64,000 bases of DNA, from positions 1 through 64,000 of the forward strand of contig NZ_SMLB01000030.1 of the NCBI RefSeq assembly GCF_004349105.1. Direction: 5' to 3'. The notes beneath the pieces were generated by a model, which was not told where the DNA came from, did not search any database, and saw nothing but the letters and a program-made list of their open reading frames with translations. The position numbers were made by a program, and so were the translations under genes. Below, in pieces: positions 54,815-62,524 of the stretch. The DNA is from Jiangella aurantiaca (GTDB taxonomy: Bacteria > Actinomycetota > Actinomycetes > Jiangellales > Jiangellaceae). Position 1 is the stretch's first letter; every line of letters starts with the position of its first letter.

Positions 54815-54879
54815 TCCCGGACAACGCCCGGGACATATCAGAGAATACCGGGCATTTGCGGCCGATTGATCATCGGCCG
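54815..54879. promoter_or_regulatory. Two palindromes upstream of bldD
   Basis: TCCCGG-N7-CCGGGA at 54815-54833 and CGGCCGAT-TGATC-ATCGGCCG at 54859-54879. The second, 69 bp after the GGDEF-EAL stop, could end that transcript. The first may be an operator of bldD. No BldD-box consensus was found here. Confidence 0.45.
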
Positions 54880-54947
54880 TCCGCGACTTTGTTCAGCTCG
54901 CATGCTAGGAGGTCAGGCCAGGACACGCCAACGACACGTGTTCCACG

Positions 54948-57182
54948 TCACATCATGCGCAGTGGGACTCCTGGATTCCGCGCCTGTTCCAGCACGACCT
55001 GAGCAGGCAGCGGCTTGGACATGAAGAACCCCTGAGCGCGGTAACAGCCGAGGTCGAGCAGCGTCGTGACCGCTGCGGGGTCCTCGACGCCCTCGGCCAC
55101 CGTGGTCAGGTTGAAGGCCTCGGCGAGCCGGACGATCGCGGCGACGATGGCGCGATCGCCACTGCTCTCGGCCAGCGCCGAGACGAAGCTGCGGTCGATC
55201 TTGAGGATGTCGACCGGGAGCTGTTTCAGCTGGGCCAGCGAGCTGTACCCGGTGCCGAAGTCGTCGATGGCGAGTGTGACGCCCAGACCGCGCAGCCCGT
55301 TGAGGGTGGCCTGCACGTCGTCGATGTCGCGCATCACCGTGCTCTCGGTGATCTCGATGCCCAGCTCGGCCGGCGCCAGGCCGTACCGGCTCAGCAGGGT
55401 GGCGACGAACCCGACGAAGTCGGCGCTGATCAGCTCGCCGGCGGAGATGTTCACCCGGACCAGCGGCGGCGGCACCGGCGACGTGCGCTTCCACGACGCG
55501 AGCTGTCGGCAGGCCTCCTCGAGCACCCAGCGGCCGAGCTCCGCGGAGAGGTTGATCTCTTCGACGACGGAGATGAAGGCGTCGGCCGCGAGCAGCCCGC
55601 GCTCGGGGTGCTGCCAGCGCACCAGCGCCTCGACGCCGGTCATGCGGCCGTCGCGAAGGTCGAACTCGGGCTGGAAGTACAGCCGCATCTCGTTGTTGCT
55701 GATGGCCGAGCGCAGGCGCAGCTCGAGGTCGGCCCGGACGAGGAGTTTGGATCGCAGGTCGTCGTTGAACACCACTACCGAGTCTCCACCGCGCTCCTTG
55801 GCCTCGAGCAGCGCGACGTCGGCATTGCCGAGCAGCTCGTCGACCGTGCTGGGCATGTCCCCGTTGACCACGACGCCGATACTGGCGCTGCGGCTGATGG
55901 CGTGACCACCCACTTCGAGCGGCTCGGCGACGCGGTCGAGGATGCGCCGGGCGGCCCGCTCGGCGGCGGACGTCGACGCGATCTCGTGCAGCACGATGAC
56001 GAACTCGTCGCCGGCCAGCCGCGCGACGACGTCGTTCGGCCGGACGGAGTCGCGCAGCCGCTGCGCCACGGCCTGGATGAAGTTGTCGCCGACGGTGTGA
56101 CCCAGCACGTCGTTGACCGTCTTGAGGCGGTCCATGTCGGCGAAGAGCACCGCGAGCGGAGCCCGGGGATCGACCTCGAGCACCGCGTTGAGGTCCTCGA
56201 CGAACGCCCGGCGGTTCCACAGCCCGGTCAGCTCGTCGTGGTACGCCTGGTGGTGCAGGCTCTCCTCGGCCGCGACCCGGGCGTCGAGCTGCACCAGCAG
56301 CGAGGCGATGGCGCGCAGTGCCCGCACCTCGGCACGGGTCCAGATGCGGTCGCCGAAGTGGATCAGGCCCAGCACGCCCAGCGTGGTGTCGCCGTGGATG
56401 AGCGGCACCGTGGCCAGCGAGACCTCGGGCACGCCGGAACCGGCGCGGACCCGCTCCTGGTAGCTCAGCTGGCCGTCGGACGGCCGGATGATGAACGGCT
56501 CGCGCTGGTCGCGCACCATCGAGAAGATCGGGTCCTCGGTGTCCCACGGCACGATGCCGAGCGGGTCGGGATCGGGCACGTCCAGCCGCCGCGGCCACTC
56601 GTCGACCAGCACGCTGGCCTGCAGCTCGGGGTCGTTGTGCCGGAGGAAGCAGGTGTCGGCGCCGAAGTAGCGGCCCAGCTCGCTGATGACCCGGAACAGC
56701 GTCTCGGCGAGGTCGCGGGCGGTGACGCCCATCAGCTCCGCGGCGACGTAGGTGACCAGGGCGTCGAGCCGGCTGTGCTGGTCGGTGATCTCGCCCGCCT
56801 CCATCACCGCCGTGCACAGCTGCGCCGACACCGACAGCAGTTCGCGGTCCTTCGCGGAGTACGACCGGCCGTCGAGCCGCACCAGGCAGATGCTGCCCAC
56901 GAAGTCGCGATAGGCCACCTTGGTCGCGACGATGGTGTACCCGGACGGCGCGGCGTGCTCGATGGGATCATTGCCCGCCTGGCCGGCGACCTCGGCCGTG
57001 GCGGTGCGGATGGCATCACGCATGACGGTGATGTCCTTGCCCTTGACGCCGGCCGAGGAGGCGCTCCCCCACGACACCAGCGGCATGCCGCCGTCGACGG
57101 CGAGCACGTCGGCCGAGATGGAATCCGTGGCCCGAGCCAGCGCTTCGAGGAGCGGCTGGATCGTCTCCGGGTCCATCTTCAT
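54948..57182 (-). CDS. GAF-GGDEF-EAL cyclic-di-GMP enzyme (Rv1354c-like)
   Basis: 744 residues. A roadblock-like or sensory N-terminus (1-135) is followed by a GAF domain (about 150-305), GGDEF (about 310-470) and EAL (about 490-735). The GGDEF signature is RLAGDEFVIVL (residue 390, AGDEF variant), with I-site RPND five residues upstream and Asp metal ligand in FADMD. The EAL set is intact: EAL (519), VNIS, EITES (610), DDFGTGYSS (640), KIDRSF (661), so phosphodiesterase activity is likely and cyclase activity plausible. The ATG overlaps the stop of the ThiF/nitroreductase gene. Same domain order as M. tuberculosis Rv1354c, beside Rv1355c there as here. Confidence 0.94.
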   Translation of the reverse strand: MKMDPETIQPLLEALARATDSISADVLAVDGGMPLVSWGSASSAGVKGKDITVMRDAIRTATAEVAGQAGNDPIEHAAPSGYTIVATKVAYRDFVGSICLVRLDGRSYSAKDRELLSVSAQLCTAVMEAGEITDQHSRLDALVTYVAAELMGVTARDLAETLFRVISELGRYFGADTCFLRHNDPELQASVLVDEWPRRLDVPDPDPLGIVPWDTEDPIFSMVRDQREPFIIRPSDGQLSYQERVRAGSGVPEVSLATVPLIHGDTTLGVLGLIHFGDRIWTRAEVRALRAIASLLVQLDARVAAEESLHHQAYHDELTGLWNRRAFVEDLNAVLEVDPRAPLAVLFADMDRLKTVNDVLGHTVGDNFIQAVAQRLRDSVRPNDVVARLAGDEFVIVLHEIASTSAAERAARRILDRVAEPLEVGGHAISRSASIGVVVNGDMPSTVDELLGNADVALLEAKERGGDSVVVFNDDLRSKLLVRADLELRLRSAISNNEMRLYFQPEFDLRDGRMTGVEALVRWQHPERGLLAADAFISVVEEINLSAELGRWVLEEACRQLASWKRTSPVPPPLVRVNISAGELISADFVGFVATLLSRYGLAPAELGIEITESTVMRDIDDVQATLNGLRGLGVTLAIDDFGTGYSSLAQLKQLPVDILKIDRSFVSALAESSGDRAIVAAIVRLAEAFNLTTVAEGVEDPAAVTTLLDLGCYRAQGFFMSKPLPAQVVLEQARNPGVPLRMM

Positions 57183-59311
57183 AGGTTGCTCCCTGCCTCC
57201 AGGGCGTCCCGAACAGTGCGGTCGGCAGACAGGCGGCGGCTCCGGACGCTGACGCTAGGAGCGTAGCCGATCCGCATGACCAGCGCGACGTACCTCTCCC
57301 CAAGCCCGACGATCCCGGCGAAATCGCGACATAGGCCGCGAAGTCGGTCGGCGTAGCGGGGGGACAGCTCCTGGTAGTCGGCGTCGTCGACGCCGAAGAT
57401 GAACACCGGCGACATCGGATGCACCGCCAACCCCAGCCGCTCGGCCTCGATCCAGACCCGTTCGACCGCCTGTCCACCGCGCACGTAGTCGGCCGGCGAC
57501 GACCCCGCGACGGAGACCACTGCCAGCCCGGCGGCGGCGTCGACGCGGTCGCGGGTGGACTCGCCGAGCGCCCGCCCGAGGTCCTGCTCGGCCAGGACGG
57601 CCATGACGTCGGGCCGGCGAGCGACACCCAGTTTGGCGAGGTCGGACGCATCGAGCTCGAGGGTCCGCACGTCGATGCCCCAGTCGAGTGCGTCGATGCC
57701 GGGCCAGCGTAGCTCGCGCATCATCTCGCGGTGCAGGTGCTCGGTGAGGTAGCGCAGCCGGTCGGACTCGCCCAGCAGCTCGGCCAGCTCGTGCAGCCGG
57801 TCGCGGCCGGTGACGAGATGGACGTCGGCGTCCTCGGCCGCGGCCGCGGCGCGCAGCACGTCCGCCGTCCGCTCCGGCAGCGGCGTGGGCTCGTTGAAGT
57901 GCCGGTTCGACACCCGCCGCAGCATGGCGTCATACAGTCCGGCCAGTTCCGGGTCCGAGCCCGTGCCGAAGCGCAGGCTCGCCACGCGGTCGCCGTCGGG
58001 CCGGATCTCGACGTCGCCGAGCAGCCCGTGCCGGGCGGCCGCGATGCGCGCGTTGAACAGCGCCGCGCCGATGGCCACGTGGCTGCCGCGGAACGCGACG
58101 TCGAGCGTGGAGGTCTGGCTCGGGTCGAGGTCGATGTCCAGGCCGCCCGGGCCGAGCGTGAACGTCCAGGGCTGCGTGTTGCCGCCCGACGGCGCCAGCC
58201 GCGCGGCGTGCGCGACGGCGGCGCGGGGGTCGGCGGGCGGCGGCTCGGGGTCGACGACGAGGTCGGCGGAGAAGTCGGCGTCCGCGGCCGGCGGCGGGTC
58301 GGCGAGCTTGGCCAGCATGGAGTCGAGGTCCACACGCACCCGTCCGGACGGCACGGGCGCTCCCAGGCCGAGCTTGCGGACAGCGGCGGCCACCGTCGCG
58401 GCGCCCAGGGTGATGTCGCCGCCCAGCTGCGGCCAGGTGTTGAGGCTCTCGTCGACCTCCGCCATCGAGGCGGCCATCGGCGCCGACAGCTCGCTCGGCT
58501 CGAGCACCCGCAGCACGTACGGGACCTTGTCGTGCGTCGACAGGCCCATGAGGTCGGCCGGGCGCGCGTCGCCGAGCAGCCCGTGGAACAGCGGCCGGTC
58601 GGGCTCGAGGTCGTACCGCTCGACGTCGAGCAGCCCGCGGTCGCTGGTCTCCATGACGACCGGCAGCCGGTGCCGCCGCGCGCCGTCGCGCAGCGCCAGT
58701 TTCACATCGAACGAGTCGCACTCTTCGATGACGATGTCCAGCCCGTCGAGGAAGGTGTCGATGGAGTCCAGGGCGAGGCCGGACGGCTCGATGCTGACCT
58801 CGAGGTACGGGTCCAGCTCGGCGATGCGGCGGGCGACCACGACGGCCTTGTTCACGCCGAGGTCGAAGACGGTACCGGGGATCCGGTTGAGGTTGGACAG
58901 CTCGATCTCGTCGAAGTCGGCCAGCCGGATGTGCCCGCAGCTGCCCTCCAGCGCGAGGGTGTGCGCGATGGCGTGGCCGACGCTGAGGCCGGCGACGCCC
59001 ACGGAGAGTCGCCGGAGCCGTCGCTGCTCCTCGACGGTGATCTTGTTGCGGTTGCGGTCGGTGCGCAGCGTCTGGAACGCCTCGGGACCCAGCAGGTGGA
59101 TCAGCGTGCGCCGCCACGGGTAGAAGTACCACCGCGTCGGCTCGTCGGCGATCTCCGGCGGCGGCGCGGAGAGCAGCCGGGCGAGGTCGCGTCGCTGCTG
59201 CTCGATGGTGTCGACGACCTGGACCGCGGGGTCGGCGCGCAGTCCGGCCAGCCGATCGGGGTCGTCCACCAGCTCAGGGCGCCAGCCGGCCCCGTTCACG
59301 GCATCGGTCAT
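57179..59311 (-). CDS. ThiF (E1-like) / nitroreductase fusion, Rv1355c family
   Basis: 710 residues. N-terminal helical part (1-95), then an E1-like adenylation domain: GVAGLSVGHAIAHTLA (105-120) with ADFDEIELSNLNRI (131-144) for ATP, and DIVIEECDSFDVKL. No CxxC zinc pairs and no E1 catalytic Cys are visible. From about residue 345 there is an Acg-like nitroreductase domain: RLAPSGGNTQPWTF (371-384), VAFRGSHVAIGAALFNARIAAARHG, NRHFNEPTPLP. Rv1355c (MoeY) has the same length and order; a role in molybdopterin synthesis is unproven. Coupled by ATGA overlaps at both ends to an acyltransferase-like gene and the c-di-GMP gene. Confidence 0.88.
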   Translation of the reverse strand: MTDAVNGAGWRPELVDDPDRLAGLRADPAVQVVDTIEQQRRDLARLLSAPPPEIADEPTRWYFYPWRRTLIHLLGPEAFQTLRTDRNRNKITVEEQRRLRRLSVGVAGLSVGHAIAHTLALEGSCGHIRLADFDEIELSNLNRIPGTVFDLGVNKAVVVARRIAELDPYLEVSIEPSGLALDSIDTFLDGLDIVIEECDSFDVKLALRDGARRHRLPVVMETSDRGLLDVERYDLEPDRPLFHGLLGDARPADLMGLSTHDKVPYVLRVLEPSELSAPMAASMAEVDESLNTWPQLGGDITLGAATVAAAVRKLGLGAPVPSGRVRVDLDSMLAKLADPPPAADADFSADLVVDPEPPPADPRAAVAHAARLAPSGGNTQPWTFTLGPGGLDIDLDPSQTSTLDVAFRGSHVAIGAALFNARIAAARHGLLGDVEIRPDGDRVASLRFGTGSDPELAGLYDAMLRRVSNRHFNEPTPLPERTADVLRAAAAAEDADVHLVTGRDRLHELAELLGESDRLRYLTEHLHREMMRELRWPGIDALDWGIDVRTLELDASDLAKLGVARRPDVMAVLAEQDLGRALGESTRDRVDAAAGLAVVSVAGSSPADYVRGGQAVERVWIEAERLGLAVHPMSPVFIFGVDDADYQELSPRYADRLRGLCRDFAGIVGLGERYVALVMRIGYAPSVSVRSRRLSADRTVRDALEAGSNL

Positions 59312-60030
59312 CGTGCGCCCGGAACCTCCGTGCCCGTCGCGGTGCGGCATTCCGCGTCGTACAGCCGGCGCTGCTCCTGCGTGGCCCGCTCCATGGCGGT
59401 CTCGGCGTCCCAGGTCAGCACCGTCGTGCGGTAGCGGTCGTCGGGGTAGCGGGCCGGGATGATGCCGGGCAACTCCTCGGCGCCGGAGTTGAACCAGCGC
59501 GACGCCGCGTGCTCGGCCGCGGAGCAGTACGCGTAGCGCACATCGAGCATGCGCATGGCGTGCAGGAACGCCCGCGAGGTCAGGTCGGCGAGCGCAGACT
59601 TGTGCTCCGACGTGGGGTCGACCCAGGCGCCCTTGAGCTCGATGACGCCCTCGGGCAGGGCCGCCTCGATCCAGTCGCTCACCAGCGAGGCGGACACCGG
59701 CTCGCTGACGAACTCACGGGGCGCGTAGGCGTCGCGCATGGAGCGCAGCGGGCCGTTGGCGTACCAGCCTGCCCAGACCCGCCCGCTGTCGTCGGACGTG
59801 ATGGCGAACACCGGGGTGGTGGACGCCTGTGTCGCGGCGGGCAGGGTGAGGGCCTGTTCGACCCGGTAGCGCTGGTAGCTGGCCTGAGCACCGTTCATGT
59901 ACGTGGTCCAGTGATCGAACCGCCGGCTCGGCGTGTAGAAGCGCAACGTCATGCCCGAGACCTCGTCCCGGAACCCGTACAACTCGCGGGTGGTGGTGCG
60001 CTCGGATGACTTGAGGGGGCTGGTGGTCAT
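59308..60030 (-). CDS. N-acyltransferase-like protein (FeeM/GNAT or autoinducer-synthase fold)
   Basis: 240 residues. RFYTPSRRFDHWTTYMNGAQASYQRYRVEQALTLP, then FAITSDDSGRVWAGWYANGPLRSMRDAYAPREF, and ELKGAWVDPTSEHKSALADLTSRAFLHAMRMLDVRYAYCSAAEHAASRWFNSGAEEL. The order (GxWYxxGPL strand, conserved Glu/Lys-Gly-Ala-Trp-Val strand, long helix, aromatic strand) resembles FeeM-type N-acyl amino acid synthases and LuxI/GNAT folds. The assignment is by pattern only. It opens the three-gene operon; its stop overlaps the ThiF start. GTG 60051 is an alternative start; no clear ribosome site. Confidence 0.65.
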   Translation of the reverse strand: MTTSPLKSSERTTTRELYGFRDEVSGMTLRFYTPSRRFDHWTTYMNGAQASYQRYRVEQALTLPAATQASTTPVFAITSDDSGRVWAGWYANGPLRSMRDAYAPREFVSEPVSASLVSDWIEAALPEGVIELKGAWVDPTSEHKSALADLTSRAFLHAMRMLDVRYAYCSAAEHAASRWFNSGAEELPGIIPARYPDDRYRTTVLTWDAETAMERATQEQRRLYDAECRTATGTEVPGAR

Positions 60031-60176
60031 GGCATCCACACCTGGCTTCACGGCTCCGTCCGGTCTGTTGTGTCTGTACCGTATGCGCCGTTCACGCTAT
60101 AGATGCATAATGCCCGACTCGGCGCGAGGGCGACGCCGGAATGGAGAACGCGACGGGTGCCTGCCCCCCAACAGAC

Positions 60177-60349
60177 CCGCCGCGTCTCCACCTTGCGGCG
60201 GCAGGACCAGCCCGCGGAAACCTGCCGCCGCCCCGTTTGGGACGTGGTGCGAACGTCCCCGGACGCGCGCACCACGTCCCCTTTTCACGGCACGGCCTGT
60301 GCAGGGCGGAGGGCCGTGCCGGTCCAAGGTCACGGCTCGAGGCCGTGAA
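60177..60349. ncRNA. Array of strong hairpins; candidate structured RNA or switch
   Basis: Four stable stems in 155 bp: A, 11-bp arms 60195-60205/60221-60231; B, 13-bp arms 60239-60251/60268-60280 with an inner 5-bp stem 60254-60258/60261-60265; C, 10-bp arms 60288-60297/60312-60321; D, 7-bp arms 60330-60336/60342-60348. All are perfect. Bases 60195-60201 can instead pair with 60177-60183, giving an alternative fold. Stem B is followed by CTTTT on the plus strand. I know no matching Rfam family by eye; the strand is undetermined. Confidence 0.45.
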
Positions 60350-60550
60350 TCGCACCTCCGATGCTCCTGCGACCGCGAGGCGCCACTTTCGTGACATCCC
60401 CGTCCCTCACGGCCAATCCAACTTAATGGACTGGAGCACCGAATTGCCGGTGCGGATGATTAGAGAATAGACAGGGGAAACGGATCATGCAACAACTACT
60501 TTGCGTAACAAAATGTGACGGAGAGTAGCGAGAACGATCTTGGCCGGAGC

Positions 60551-60565
60551 GTGACGCTCAGTGAT
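60551..60565. promoter_or_regulatory. BldD-box-like sequence upstream of MFS gene
   Basis: GTGACGCTCAGTGAT matches the published BldD consensus NTNACNC(A/T)GNGTNAN at nine of ten fixed positions. A weaker match (eight of ten) is at 60515-60529. Distance to the MFS start is about 370 bp, so relevance is uncertain. Confidence 0.3.
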
Positions 60566-60935
60566 CGAAAACTCACGCTAGGTCACGGGTCAGCAGGTCA
60601 GGGCCGTCACACCACGTCACCGAGAGGCCTCGGCGGACCGCTCGGCGTACCGTCGCGGCACCGGACAATGGTGCTCACCGATGCGGCCGGAAAGTGGAAC
60701 ACGCGATTTCCTCACCGATCCGCAACGCTATTCCGATCGGCCGATGCGGGCCCGGCCAATTGCCCGCCGGGCATCGTCGCAACGTACGAGTTAGTCCGGC
60801 CGCCCGCCGCCGGGACGTCGTCCACCGGGCACGACGGCGCCTCGGCCGAACCGGGCGCCCCGCACCGCCGTCGCGGGCGCCGAACCTTGATCGACACCTT
60901 GCCCGGCGTCATCAGACCGGTAAGACTGCTCCGAA

Positions 60936-62195
60936 ATGTCTGGGTCCCCGGCTTCCTACCGCGACGTCTTCGCCGCCACGGAGTTCCGCTGGCTGTGGCT
61001 GGCGCATCTACTCTCCGTGATCGGCGACCAGCTCGCCCGGGTCGCGCTGACGCTGCTGGTGTTCGACCGGACGGAGTCGGCCGGCCTGGCCGCGCTCACG
61101 TACGCCCTGACCTATCTGCCCGACCTCGTGGGCGGCGCGGCGCTGGCCGGACTGGCCGACCGCTTCCCGCGCCGCAACGTCATGGTGGTCGCCGATCTCG
61201 CCCGGGCGGCGCTGGTGGGGGTGATGGCGGTCCCCGGCGTCCCGCTGGCGGCGCAGGTCTGCCTGCTGGCCGTGGTGCAGCTGCTGACGGCGCCGTTCTC
61301 GGCCGCGCGACAGGCGGCCCTGCCGGACATACTCCACGGCGACCGGCTGGCGCTGGGACTCGGCGTCTTCTCCATGACGTACCAGGCCGCGCTCGTCGTC
61401 GGCTTCGGCTCCGGCGCGGCCCTCGTCGCCGGACTCGGCGCCCCCACGGCCCTGCTCGTCAACGCTGCGACGTTCGTGGTGTCGGCGCTGCTGATCGCCC
61501 GCGGCCTCGGCCCGCACCGCCCCGTAGCGCCGGCCCGGGAGGCCGGCGACCCGGCACCGCCCGGGCAGTGGGCCACCGTCCGCGCAGGCTGGCGGGTCGT
61601 CGCCCGCGATCCGCGGCTGCTGACGCTGCTCGCCATCGCCTGCTGTTCCGGGTTCTACGTGGTGCCGGAGGGGCTGGCGGTGCCCTACGCGGCCGAGCTC
61701 GACGCGGGCCAGGCCGCGGCCGGCTGGCTGCTCGTCGCCAACCCCGTGGGGACGGTCATCGGGATGCTGGTGCTGGGCCGGCTGCGGCCGGAGCGCCGCC
61801 TCGCGCTCATGGGCCCGCTCGCGGTGGCGAGCAGCCTGGTGCTGATCCCCACCGGCTGGCTGCCCGGCCTGGCCGTCTCGGTGCTGCTGTGGACCGTCAG
61901 CGGGGCGTGCTCGGCCCACGACATGGTGGTCCAGGCCACCTACGTCGAGTCCGTCCCAGCACACCGCCGAGGTCAGGCGGTCGGGCTCGCGATCGCCGCC
62001 CTCCGGGCGGCGCAAGGTCTCGCCATCGTCGCCGCGGGCGTCCTGGCCCAGCTGTTGTCGCCATCGACGATCATCCTCGTGGCGGCGGTGCTGGGCACCC
62101 TGGCGGCCGCGGCCGCATGGCACCGTTGGTCACGATTGGCCCCGCCCCGCGCCCTACCACCACCCCAGGGCGAGGCCGACAACCTTCTCGGCTGA
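60936..62195 (+). CDS. MFS exporter
   Basis: 419 residues, about twelve membrane segments. DVFAATEFRWLWLAHLLSVIGDQLARVALTLLVFDRTESAGLAAL is the typical start of the MFS_3/enterobactin-exporter-like group. LAGLADRFPRRNVMVVADLARA is the loop 2-3 motif, and PAHRRGQAVGLAIAALRAAQGLAIVAAGVL lies in the second half. A drug or metabolite exporter. It converges on the heptapeptide minigene array, with its stop inside the shared terminator hairpin. Export of a product of the neighbouring genes is possible but unproven. Confidence 0.9.
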   Translation: MSGSPASYRDVFAATEFRWLWLAHLLSVIGDQLARVALTLLVFDRTESAGLAALTYALTYLPDLVGGAALAGLADRFPRRNVMVVADLARAALVGVMAVPGVPLAAQVCLLAVVQLLTAPFSAARQAALPDILHGDRLALGLGVFSMTYQAALVVGFGSGAALVAGLGAPTALLVNAATFVVSALLIARGLGPHRPVAPAREAGDPAPPGQWATVRAGWRVVARDPRLLTLLAIACCSGFYVVPEGLAVPYAAELDAGQAAAGWLLVANPVGTVIGMLVLGRLRPERRLALMGPLAVASSLVLIPTGWLPGLAVSVLLWTVSGACSAHDMVVQATYVESVPAHRRGQAVGLAIAALRAAQGLAIVAAGVLAQLLSPSTIILVAAVLGTLAAAAAWHRWSRLAPPRALPPPQGEADNLLG

Positions 62196-62213
62196 CCGGC
62201 GTCGCCGGCAGCC
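62190..62213. terminator. Bidirectional terminator between MFS gene and minigene array
   Basis: GGCTGACCGGC (62190-62200) pairs with GCCGGCAGCC (62204-62213) with a single bulged A. It overlaps the MFS stop and lies about 20 bp after the last minigene on the minus strand, so it can end both transcripts. Confidence 0.6.
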
Positions 62214-62233
62214 GTACTCCACGGACCAGCGCC

Positions 62234-62257
62234 TCACGACCAGGTGTTGTCACGCAT
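62234..62257 (-). CDS. Heptapeptide minigene 5 (MRDNTWS)
   Basis: Last copy. Ser codon TCG instead of TCC, peptide unchanged. Ribosome site GGAGGAGG, spacer TACTGCG. Followed after 20 bases by the terminator hairpin. Confidence 0.65.
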   Translation of the reverse strand: MRDNTWS

Positions 62258-62300
62258 CGCAGTACCTCCTCCGGGGTTCGTCGCGGACCGTCATCGCTGC

Positions 62301-62324
62301 TCAGGACCAGGTGTTGTCACGCAT
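62301..62324 (-). CDS. Heptapeptide minigene 4 (MRDNTWS)
   Basis: Same 24 bases. Ribosome site AGGAGGAGG, spacer TACTGCG. Confidence 0.65.
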   Translation of the reverse strand: MRDNTWS

Positions 62325-62367
62325 CGCAGTACCTCCTCCTGGGTTCGTCGCGGACCGTCATCGCTGC

Positions 62368-62391
62368 TCAGGACCAGGTGTTGTCACGCAT
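62368..62391 (-). CDS. Heptapeptide minigene 3 (MRDNTWS)
   Basis: Same 24 bases. Ribosome site GGAGGAGG, spacer TTCTGCG. Confidence 0.65.
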   Translation of the reverse strand: MRDNTWS

Positions 62392-62434
62392 CGCAGAACC
62401 TCCTCCGGGGTTCGTAGCGGACCGTCATCGCTGC

Positions 62435-62458
62435 TCAGGACCAGGTGTTGTCACGCAT
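62435..62458 (-). CDS. Heptapeptide minigene 2 (MRDNTWS)
   Basis: Same 24 bases as copy 1. Ribosome site GGAGGAGG, 7 bases before the ATG (spacer TACCGCG). The linker before it is 42 bases, one shorter than the others, so a linker frame starting ATGACGGTC continues in frame into this copy. Confidence 0.65.
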   Translation of the reverse strand: MRDNTWS

Positions 62459-62500
62459 CGCGGTACCTCCTCCGGGTTCGTCACGGACCGTCATCGCTGC

Positions 62501-62524
62501 TCAGGACCAGGTGTTGTCACGCAT
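62501..62524 (-). CDS. Heptapeptide minigene 1 (MRDNTWS)
   Basis: First copy on the transcript: ATG CGT GAC AAC ACC TGG TCC TGA. The ribosome site is AGAGGAG with a 9-base spacer, different from the other four copies. An upstream frame (62517-62576, 19 codons, MSLYSMDLGRMVRGVDGDA) ends overlapping this ATG by 8 bases and could feed ribosomes into it. Confidence 0.6.
   Translation of the reverse strand: MRDNTWS

Larger units (their letters stand above)
60031..60935. other. Long non-coding divergent region (about 0.9 kb)
   Basis: No convincing gene on either strand. 60031-60120 holds the probable promoter of the minus-strand operon (AT-rich CATCTATAGCG patch). 60177-60349 holds the hairpin array described separately. 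60410-60520 is AT-richer than its surroundings and may be the promoter zone for rightward transcription. 60515-60565 has two BldD-box-like sequences. The open frames here are shadows of composition. Confidence 0.6.

Noticed and set aside
60097-60397. Short ORFs on both strands in the hairpin region
   Set aside because: They overlap each other in several frames, follow the inverted repeats, and lack ribosome sites; the hairpins explain the open frames.
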